A stretch of 64,000 nt of DNA from Histoplasma ohiense (lineage: Eukaryota; Ascomycota; Eurotiomycetes; Onygenales; Ajellomycetaceae), in contig JAEVHH010000001.1 of the NCBI GenBank assembly GCA_017607445.1, positions 1,364,001-1,428,000 of the forward strand. Direction: 5' to 3'. The notes under the pieces were generated by a model, which made no database searches, was not told the DNA's origin, and saw nothing but the letters and a program-made list of their open reading frames with translations. The first letter of the stretch is position 1, and each line of letters opens with the position of its first letter. The translations under genes and the position numbers were made by a program. This document shows, piece after piece, positions 1 to 9,897 of this stretch.

Positions 1-720
1 TGTTCAGCGAGGACCAAGGTGCACTGGAGGATTTGGATCTGTTGCCCTCAGATGCGGATACAGATAAGGAGGTTGGCAGTGGCCATGTCACCCCCGCTGC
101 GGCTTCTGCCCCTGCCAATCATTCTGCTACTGGCCGGCCAGCTTTGTCTACTGCATCGACCTCTACCCAAATTGGCCCGAGATTCATAGAACCACGCGTC
201 TCTGTCAGGCGTCGGTTTGGCGTCGTCAATGGCATCCCATGGTTCGAGGAGATGATGCAAGGGAGCCGGTTGGGGAGGGTTGGAATGAGTCGGCGCGGGA
301 TGGGCATCAGTGCTGATAGAACGATGAGGTTGGAATGGGAGGTGAGCGAATGGCATGATGATGGTTCAGGTCCCATCGTGGAAGATCTCAGCACTGGTTC
401 TGGCTCTGACTATCACACACCCCCACGAACGTCCAAAAGGAAAACTCCTGAGATGGGTGGTGAGTGAGCGGGCGATGTGAGCGAGTTGATACTAATTACA
501 CGAGTCGGAACGTTTCTGTCTTTACTTGATCGTGTTTTTAGGTGGTTTGGCCTCGGTGGCTTTCGGACACCCCTCTTCGTTGGAGCAATTCTCGGGCGTT
601 ACAGGTACATGTTCTGTTCTTCATTCTGCTACTGTACTACTAATAGTGGACATCATTTATCGCCTGCCCAGCTACTACAACCATTTACGAGATGGTTCTC
701 TACCATCACTTAAAGGATAA
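1..720 (+). CDS. 3' part of an unrecognised protein gene (partial, start outside window)
   Basis: The frame beginning at base 3 is open from the window edge to a TGA at 465-467. The visible protein is Ala/Ser/Thr-rich, then basic (around GPRFIEPRVSVRRRFG), then acidic, ending in a Ser/Thr/Lys-rich tail. The stop lies inside a canonical-looking donor (GTGAGT at 460). With a TACTAAT branch-like motif near 488 and a TTTTTAG acceptor ending at 541, an 82-nt intron could instead join 3-459 to 542-720, ending at a TAA at 718-720 and adding about 59 residues. I do not recognise a domain, so no function is proposed. The coding call rests on an open frame with plausible composition. The choice between the two C-termini is unresolved. 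Confidence 0.5.
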
Positions 721-1605
721 CTCCACTTGTTGGGCCATTTGATTTCTATTTTGGAGGGAAGATAAACGTTGCGCAATCCATGTTGCTATATGTTTTATCC
801 TTTTATAACGCTCCGTACCTCTCTTATTGGATCTCGTCCATGTCTGAAGTCCCCGAAACCTCCGTTCTATATTGCCCTTGAGGTTTAATATAAGGCATTT
901 TTCAAGTCTTTCACTGTGATCTCGTCCTTTGCTAACTTCAACCTGGAAGCTTGACTCTGGATGCTTGCCCCCCGGCTATATTCAGGATATCGACCCCGGT
1001 CTGACATGCTAGTAATAGTGCAATCGCCTTATATTAACGCCACATGGCGGCAAAGTCGCAGGGCTGTATTGGTCATTTTTGTCTCCAACTGGATATCCAA
1101 CAAAGCTCATCAATACTATCTGTACTGCACTTTGTTTCTTCTGTCCTTTGTTGCACCACTGATGGTCAATGTTGCTTCAATCATTGATATATGGGATGTC
1201 TTATGGTGATTACATCTTGCTTTTGTTTAATATTTCTGTTCCTTTTACTGACTTACAAAGCTTTTTCTCATCACTACTGTGAAACTTAGCTTTGCTCTCA
1301 ATCTCTCTTGACTTCCTGTAGGGATGCTGTTTAGCTGAGCTTTAATATTGTTTCTCCCCACACTCTATGGGTGCTCACCTTCCACATGCGTCTAACGACC
1401 GCATCCTGCTCATTCCCTTTAGTCAGTCATCATGAGACGACAAACACTGCGCCGAGCTCCCTTCAGGGTTCAAATCACACAAATCACACAAATCTTCACT
1501 CAATTTCTCCCTCTCCTCACAACCACCCCCCTCCTCATATAAACCTCATCGCATCCGTGTGTTACGCATGTAAGTCCCCACCAACCCATCACCAGCAAGG
1601 CAGGC
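721..1605. other. Intergenic region
   Basis: No convincing gene. It contains only short AT-rich open frames (for example 961-1209) without family features. The last 250 bases are C/T-rich with CACACAAATCACACAAATC-like direct repeats near 1475-1494, which fits the promoter and leader of the gene starting at 1606. Confidence 0.5.
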
Positions 1606-4600
1606 ATGGCGACGCCACCCCGTTTCCCCCTTGCCAAGCGCTCCCTCGACAGCCTTGGGCTGCGAAGACGTCATGATCCTCCTCCGCCGCAGTTCTTCCG
1701 CCCTGAACTTCGAGCTAGAGCGTCAAGCAGCTCGGCACTGGCTCAACGAGCTGGGTCTATGAGGTTTGCAACGGCAATACCGGAATCTTACGTCAAGATG
1801 ACCAGAACACCACCGAAGAAACGCAACAATAAGAAGAAGAATAAGAAGAAGGGAGGGCGTTCGAAGAAAGCAGTCATCGAGGATCTGCCATTGTCTAAAC
1901 GTTGGGTTTTGGCTGCGACAAATGCGTTTCGCCCGTCTCGCGAGAATGATGCAAACCAAGTTCAGGTTAAAAAGGTGCGTTTGTGTTTTCAATGTTCGCA
2001 AGTACTTGCCTTATATTATCTTTGCCTGTTTTCTTTCTCGTTCTTTTCTCTTTTTTGGTATGAAAATGAATATATGATAGACGAGTATAATGCGAAGTTG
2101 TGTTAACGTTTTTTGGATGCAAAAACATAGCTTCGTCGTGTCGCCAAAAATGCCAATTTGTCACCCATTTTTATCCGCCCAGTTCAAACACGGCCGTTTC
2201 CTACGCCTCCAGTAAGTACTTCTCGAAATTGGGATTGTTATGTTGTCATGCTTATTCGTTTTATTTCTTTATTTCTTTATTTATTTTTCTCGCTGTATAT
2301 TCTAACTGTTGCTAGGAGAGAAAATCGAGTCTTCACTCTGGGGCGAAGACACGTTCTACCCCGACTGGTAACAGGAGGCCTATTGAAAAACCTCTTCCAA
2401 GCACACCTGAACCAGAAGAGTCTGATATTCCAGATAACGAAGAGGAGTTTCCGAGTAGTTCTAGGAGTTCCAATGAGGCAGAGGACACTCACCTTCTCCA
2501 ATATCAGATAGGAAGACCTGAGGTGTCAGAGAGGTGGCCAGTTTTATCTCCATGGAAACCGCCCCAGTCGTGGGAGTCTAACTATCGACGTGTTGAAGCG
2601 CAAAAAAATCTCCAGAAGCTTTCTTCACAGAACAATGATTACCCAGCATCCCCCTTTCCAACGGAAATCCCACCTCCTCTACCTCCATCAAAACCATTGA
2701 CTCCCCCCAGGAGTACTCTAAGACACAGTCGTCTGCGAATCACGTCAAATTGGCCTACCGAGAATTCTCAACTGGATACTATTTATCAAGCAGCTGAGCC
2801 AAATGATCCAATGGAGAAAACACCTCACGACAATCCCTCGGATGTGTTACCTTATATGATCTCACCGGGGAACCCTAGGGTAGCAACACAGCCACCGGAG
2901 GTGAACAGTGAATCGAAGATTATAAACCCACCCATGGGAAACAATGAGAATATCTCATTAAAACCTAATCCATTTCGCAACCGCAACCGAACTGTTTCGT
3001 CTCCCCAACATTCTTCCCATTCTCGTCCGCAGAGTGGCTTACGGGAGTTTTCCTTCGAATTCAGCACCGATTGCCCGTGCCCGGAAGCCACCAATAATCA
3101 AGATCAAATTGTTGCCGATGTGATGGGCAACAAGGAAGTTTCGAATAGTTACACCACTCCTCGAAGCGAAAATGCAGCCTCGAAAATTCCCCGTATCTCT
3201 CCACAGGTATTGACTCCCCCTACCACTGGAGAAGTTGACGGGTTAAAGAAAATCAGATCACCCAGCCGTCGCAGCTCCATCCCTATTCCTAGTCGTATGG
3301 TACATGCAAGGGACAAGTTTGATGCCAATGCGCTACCCGTTAGTCCTGCCGTGAAAGCTGGTCGCAGCTCTACTTCAGGTTACACCGGTACAATTTATGA
3401 AGACAAAGCTCTTGGGGATCAAAAAGGAGTTGAGCATCAGCAAACTAGCCAAATTGTTATTGCCAACGAGGTAGACCCTACGGAATCGCGTGGAAATGAT
3501 TTTACCCTGTCAACAGCGCTCCCTAACGGGTACAGAGCAAAGGAGTTGGCAGCAGCAGGCCGTTCTGGACCTCAGCTTCGTATCTCCCCAGAGGCAGACA
3601 AAGTTATCATGGGGAATATGACCAATGAGATGGGAGAGTCATCCCAAAATCATGCCGGAAAGCGTGCCAAGCGTCTCTCGGGCTCGAAGAGACTGTCAGG
3701 AGATAGCTTTTTTGGCAGTTTCACACCCAAGTATCTCATGCACTCGCAGTCTAACAGCTCTTTGAACCCTTCCATTGCTTCGCCTACAGAAGGCAAGGTT
3801 GCAGTCGCAAGAGATAGGAAACTCAAAAAAGCTAGAAGCACAGATGCTTCCTACACAAAGAAGCAACACGGGAAGAAGTTTGGCACTAATCCTTTCTACG
3901 ATGATGGGATTGCACCGTCTCCTGGTGTGTTCAACGAGCGATATCCATTCTTGAATAATAGTGGCCTGGAACCTCCTCGTTATTCGGAAGCGGATGCGGC
4001 TAGCCATGGATACAAGGCTTTACCATCGTCGCCTCTTGCTGAAAGCACAACCCTCATCGACGACACTGATATCGTGTATTCCCAACCCGGATGCCAAGGG
4101 AAACACGTGGTTCCTAGCCCCTTGAACTCGCATACATCTACAGATCAACTTCATAATAAGAATGAAAATGAATTGTCTCAAGAACGTGACGCTTCCTCAA
4201 CTGTCCGTCATCGCAGCTCTTCGCAGCGCTTACTTCATCGTTCATCTCGTCATCGCATATCTGAACATGGAAGCCACGGCAAGTCGAAATTGAACAATGT
4301 CGCCGCACCGAGCGAATCGGCCGAGTTGACCCAGAAGGATGCATATGAGGCTCTCCGTAAGAAGAATCGAGAGAGTTCAACGAAACACCGCTCCCTTTCA
4401 ACAGTCCGTAACTCTTCTGGGTCCAAGGAGCCTTCTGCAAAGGCAGGTGGTGTGCTATCCAACTTCCGTGGCCTTTTCACGAAACAAAAGAATGACTCGG
4501 CAACTTCAAATGCAAATGTAAATGCAAATGCAAATGCATCCAGTTCTACCAATGCCAAACGCAAGGATCTTGAGCGTGTCAAAGCTGCTAATAGTGGAAA

Positions 4601-5182
4601 ATTGAGCACCGGAAGTCCTACGGAACGTTCTTTGAGTCGTCATGCCCGGGGATCTCGTGCCGATAAACGCGTGGAAGACAATCCGAACACACCTTCTCGA
4701 GACGCCACTGTGGATCATTCCCGCCCAACATCTGATGCTCTTGCCACCACCTCGCAGATGGCAGATTCACCAGCGCTCTCAGGGATCAGAAATGTCAGTG
4801 CTCTGTGCATTCATGTCTTGGATGCAGCTCGTGACGAGCCTAATGGAGCCAAGAAGGAGAAACTTATTAAGGTAGTGCCCGCACCATTTTTTCCCGTCCC
4901 TGGTTTCCTCGCATGTTTTTAATATCCATTTTGCTTGACTCCCTTTCCCGTTTAATTAAAAGGAATTCTAACCGCTTTCTAACACAAATATAGCTAGGAA
5001 AAATCCTCGTTGAGGTTGTGAACCACGCCAATGATGCGGAGAGTGCCATGTTGGCGGCTTTGCAGGCTGCAAAGCAGGCCGAAATCGCCTGTGCCCTTGC
5101 CAAGGAAAACGCCCTGAGATTGGCCCGGGTTGCTCAAGACTGGATTAACCTCAGTAATAGCGACAGCACTAGCCTGCGCTAG
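1606..5182 (+). CDS. Large Ser-rich, mostly disordered protein of unknown function, four exons
   Basis: Model: 1606-1974, 2131-2211, 2316-4871 and 4994-5182, all phase 0, giving about 1064 residues with a TAG at 5180-5182. Donors are GTGCGT, GTAAGT and GTAGTG; acceptors are CATAG, GCTAG and ATATAG. The second exon is only 27 codons and is needed to keep the frame open. The N-terminus has a basic Lys/Asn run (residues about 75-90). The middle is low-complexity Ser/Pro/Thr-rich with several Pro-rich stretches, RS-type patches and an Asn-Ala microrepeat coded at 4507-4540. The final exon encodes an Ala-rich, amphipathic helical segment (LVEVVNHANDAESAML then AALQAAKQAEIACALAKENA) that looks like the conserved, possibly oligomerising part. 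I do not recognise the family. A regulatory or scaffold role would be guesswork. Confidence 0.75.
4507..4544 (+). repeat. Coding hexanucleotide microrepeat (GCAAAT)n
   Basis: Tandem GCAAAT/GTAAAT units inside exon 3 of the preceding gene encode alternating Asn-Ala/Val residues followed by a Ser run. The tract stays in frame, so length changes would alter only the length of a disordered segment. Confidence 0.7.
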
Positions 5183-8100
5183 GTTCCTTATCTCAACATT
5201 TCCGTGGGTGTGCCTGGGCTCGGTTTTCGATCATCGTTCGTTCGGCATTGCCCAAACTTGCCAGATGGCTGGAAGCTTACCAACAGCTAATAATGGTTCG
5301 TACGGGAACGAATGCAAGAGTGTGGCGAAGCCACTGTTTCTCAAGCTCCCTTTTATTCTGATTTCTACTTTTCTCATGCGGTTTCAAAATATTACAACCA
5401 TGCTGAGTTGATGTTTGTTAGTCTCATGAGTGAACTTCTTCCCATCTTTCTTGTTCAAATTTATTCTATCTGCCTTTTCCCTTGCTCTTCCCCCATCTTC
5501 CCCCATCTTCACCCTTTTTCAATGTTTTGATTTTCATCGATACACGACAAGAGAAAGATATTTTATCTGAGAATGGACACAACATCTTTCTTGTTTGTGG
5601 CCATTCTGATTTTTTATTTGTGATAATAATTTTCTTAATTGTGTATGTTTTACAACTGAGGCGTGGATCAACTTCGGCGGGCTCCGTTTCTTTTCTATTG
5701 AGTTCCAGGGCATGCAATTCCCCATCAGATACCCAAAAGCTCCATCTCTCAAAAGATATCTGTCTGGAAAATCCATGTCCTAACTCTGACTATTTCATCT
5801 GACTGGTGAGTTTACCTAGTCCCTTCTGATCGACTAGACCGGATTCCCAGTACATTTCGCGGGTTCCTTTAACTTTTTCATTTATATCCTGGCCTCTGCC
5901 GCAACGTGCCCGCGTAGGCGTCTACTATGCTATGGCTCTTTCCTGACATTTCTGTTATATCCAAGTCCGCTCAATGTGAGTGAGTTCTAGCTTGCAGCTT
6001 TAGCTAGCCAAGTTCAACGAAATATTGATATCAATTTTCCTATTCTGGAGATCTCTCTACGGGATCTTCGTGTAAATTATTTCCATTTTGGAACTTTCTA
6101 AGTTTGCAATAGTGGATTTTCTTTTCTATTGTCAAACCGCTAGAGGCGCAGAAACACCCCCTCATCCGGTGTATCAGAAATGGCCAGTTCAAAATAGAAC
6201 ACATAAATTACATGTCAAACCTTAGAACAACACTTCGACTGCTATCTATCTCCATTGCCGGATTGGGAACAACACAACAGCTGTGTTAGCTCAACCGTTG
6301 CCTTGTGAACCTCTTTCCGCACGTTTCCACTGCCCAACCCCCTCTCTTTCCCTGACTCACATCCTCAAAAGGGATAAAGGAGAAGCAGTTCATGAATCTC
6401 GCTTATCACTAGCTCCAGTCAAGCGAGAATCCACAGGTATATAAAGGGGCATTCACAGCTCTCTCTATGTCCTCTTCTTCTTTCACTCTTTTTGGAATTT
6501 GACATGTCGCAACTTCTACTCCTTACTTTCATCATTTTTAAAAATTGGCTCGGCGAAATTTCAATCTTTTAATCCTTTCTTATCTTTCCTGGATGTATTC
6601 TGCTTTCAGAATTGCTGTCTCTATCTGTCCTCTCTCTTTCTTTGCTTTCATCATCTCATTTATACCAATAACCCCTTGGAATATCTATCTTGATCTCTCT
6701 ATTCATACCAGCACAGACGGCTCTTGTTGAAGATTTTACTTCTGAATTCACAAGTAGCCATCTCGTGTTTATGCCTGATATTTTTTTGGTCCATAACTCA
6801 TTGATCGTCTTCGGAAATATACCCATCTTATAACCTGCTAAGTTATATGTGGAAATTGATGCTGGACTGCTTCTTGTACGCAATTTTTGCTTCTTAGAAA
6901 CTCTGCTCTCTCATTTTGCACGCATTGCTAATATCTACAGATAGCTGCTGAGACGGCAATTTTGGACACTCTATGTTATCTACAACAGTTCTACTTTCAG
7001 CTTCACAAACACCTACAGTGGTCAAATGACTCTTAGGGAATGTCTTTTGCAATGACACCGAATAAATCAATTTTGCAGCAAGTATTGCTATTTACCTCTT
7101 TTTGGACGCATATTTTCGTGCCTCTGTGCGTTTCTAGGGCTAATATTGGGTTAGAGCAAGGGCAGAAAGCAGTATTCGGCTTATTCACACAGCAACACTT
7201 CACTTAAGGCTCTGAATGTCTTCATTTCCATCTCTTGAGAAGTTTTGAGCTCCACTTCTCACTCTCGCCTCTGACAATCACCTCATCTTTTTGCTCAAAC
7301 CTTCTTTCTTACCCTTCATCACATCTCTCCGCACATATTGCATCTTTTCATCACTACTACTGTTGCTCATTTGCGTTCTTCTACTATATTTTATTCATGA
7401 TGAAAATTGCCTCTCTTACCTCTTTGTACCAGCTTGAGCACTTCTACACTCAAGCTATATGAGATGCAACGCTTTTAACTATTGAAAAACTTTTGCTGTC
7501 CCAACGCCGTCTATCAGCACGTCTGACCCTCTTTCTGACACAGTGGTCAGAGCTATAATTGTGACAACCCACATCTTGTACTGTATATGTTCGCAAGTGT
7601 GGCTTTCCACCCCCTTCTGTTGGCTTCGTCTACCTTTGACAGTGATCAGATTCATATCCCTTAATATTTTCATTCTTGCTTCTTACACTGCCTTATTCTA
7701 TTGCCACAATATTGGCTAAATGGTCTCGGATCTCAGAAGCGAAGGCAATTTTGTCATTTCAAGAGGGTATTGCAATGCAGTATGTGGTCGTCAGATTTTC
7801 CCTTCTGAAGCTTACATTTGCTAACTGGTAAGATAGATCGGCACACACTCAGCTACATGTCAACCTCATTTTTCGAAACTGTGAACTGTATCTCATCATT
7901 TGATTACTATCATCATCAATGCCTCTTTATCTATCATCTTATTTCTTCTCCCCCTTCTGTCGCGAAACACTCCCTTTGTTAGAACTCTTGAAACAACTAT
8001 TCTGGCATTGTTTTCATCTACTTTTCTGTTTGAACATCTCAGTCTCAGATACTTGATTTGACATGTTGGCACATAATTCAGCTTCTTCATCACTCAGTAC

Positions 8101-9044
8101 AATTTCCCGCTGCGCTTGCTCAAAGTGTACAGCTTTTACCAGGCATGTTAACATTCACTTTGCTAATCTCTCCCTCCTTCAATTCCCCTTCTTCTTCTGT
8201 GCCAATTTCTGGCTAACTATGTGACAGACTCAAATACCCCCTTTTTCTCAAAAATTTTCTGTGTGTTGTGGAAGATATGCATTGAACACTATATCACATC
8301 TGAGAAAATGCTTTTGTCTATTCTGAATGATAAAGTTAATTCTTATTTTCCTCTGCTTGTTCTTGTTCTCACTCACGGTCAAACAGAACATATTCTATCT
8401 TACTCGTCTACATGCGCTATAGCAGCAATCCACGGTGTCATTTTGCCATGTTGTCTAGCTCTTGACAGGTTTGAAATTTCAGTCCCTGCAGTATCTCCCT
8501 CTTTGCACAGTGCATGGCTAATTTAATCATCAACACAGATGGAATTCTTGCTTCTTGTCACGCCCACGGCTTAAACTGCCGTGAACATTTTCAACTGTCA
8601 AATTTATTGTATCAAACAACATTGATGATGCATAACTTACATTCTCTGCCTCAAAATCATCACAATTCGATCCCACATTTATTTCCGCTACCTCTCAACA
8701 TTCACAACGGTCTTTTTCTAGGCATTTAACTCTTCTCTCATATGTACTTCCGACATCTTGATGTGCGACTGGTAACTACATTCTCATCTCTACTTTGCTT
8801 CGCTCTCACCTCTTTTTCCGCTTCGTCAAGCTGGCTTCTCTAACATCTCAAGATTTCAAACGCTGCGTTCTCTACAATATGGAACTTTAAGGCTGCAACG
8901 CACTGGTTTGTTTTGACACTGATGCATCCGCTCCCACTTGTTGTTGGCTTTTCTGTACGTGTAGGTTCGACTGACATTTCTTGTAGGCTACTTCACGGTC
9001 TTCTCGGAATGAGCATCCCCGATTTGATTTAAGGAATAGAAAGA
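5183..9044 (+). other. 3.9-kb gene desert, pyrimidine-rich on the + strand
   Basis: No open frame here has a recognisable domain or good splice context. The + strand is strongly T/C-rich, particularly from about 6450 onward, as in fungal untranslated leaders or long noncoding transcripts. Short motifs related to TTGGCTAAY recur (near 6928, 7708, 7820, 8160, 8209 and 8515), and there is a perfect small hairpin near 8565-8583 (ACGGC/GCCGT arms), but I cannot group these into a clear family. The first part probably includes the 3' UTR of the 1606-5182 gene. Whether the rest is transcribed cannot be seen from sequence alone. Confidence 0.45.
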
Positions 9045-9057
9045 ATAAAAAAAAAAA

Positions 9058-9089
<32 letters not shown>

Positions 9090-9347
9090 TTCATTGATCT
9101 GTTTGAGTTGAGTATGTATTGATATACGAGAGGGAAATTATCTTGAGGAAAGTTGACAAACAGAGAAGGCAGATGAAAAAAAAAAATGAATGAAAAGAAA
9201 AGAAATGATGAGAAAAGAAAAGAAAAATAAAAAGAAAAGAAGAAAAAAAAGAAGAAATTCAAAAAAAAAAGAAGAAGAAGAAATTGAAAAGAAAAAAAAA
9301 ATTAAAAAAAAAAATAAAAAACAAGAAGAATAAAATGGACTGAAGTA
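9045..9347 (+). repeat. Homopurine tract (poly-A, GA dinucleotide run, AAAAG/GAA simple repeats)
   Basis: A run of about 20 A is followed by about 11 GA units (to about 9088). After a short mixed stretch there are about 175 bases of nearly pure A/G (9172-9347) with AAAAG and AAGAAG units. It reverses the pyrimidine bias of the flanking DNA. The Phe/Ser-only open frames on the opposite strand here are artefacts of this composition. Confidence 0.85.
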
Positions 9348-9897
9348 CAGAACACACATTAGATTATGAAGAAGATAACCTCTTGCTTTGACTCACAGTT
9401 TCACCCTGCCCTCCACAAGCCCCTTTACTATTTCATACTCATCTTTCAAACACTCAATTTATCTCTATACTTCTCCCGAAGTCACATTCTGCTCTCTCTC
9501 TTTCTTTCTCCCACAACACGAACAGCACAATCAGCCATCCCATGTATTTTTCATAAACGTTCTTCTGTTTTTGCTCCTCACGATTGTCCCTAGTTGTATC
9601 ATGTCGCTGTGAAATATCTCATGAAAATATGTCGTGCCTACTTTGGCACCTGAACATGCCTGCTTTTATCAAGAACTTACAGCCTTTGGAAGGCCAAGCA
9701 CAGAGAATCAGCGACTTGGATACATCGAGTTATTTTCATAGCCATTCGGACAACAATTCATGGCTCACGCAACAATTTGTCGACTTTCAGAACGACAATT
9801 CATCAAACCATACTTATTATCAGATATGTCCCCCTTTCCAATATTGTCTTTAAACTAATCTCCGAGCATCTTTTTTGTGTCTTCTTTTTGGGACAAA
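9348..9897 (+). other. Pyrimidine-rich noncoding stretch before the hairpin array
   Basis: After the purine tract the sequence returns to T/C-rich DNA. Short open frames (up to 89 codons) show no domain, good start context or splice signals, so I see no gene. It leads directly into the first hairpin module at 9898. Confidence 0.45.

Noticed and set aside
2183..2211. 29-nt exon alternative in the 1606-5182 gene
   Set aside because: Uses a good acceptor but shifts the frame into a stop. The 81-nt exon beginning at 2131 keeps all phases at 0.
6255..6290. Short palindrome (AACACA/TGTGTT) as a regulatory hairpin
   Set aside because: A single occurrence, too short to separate from chance.
9029..9359. 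Open frames on the minus strand coding mostly Phe, Ser and Leu
   Set aside because: They are translations of the homopurine tract and have no coding features.
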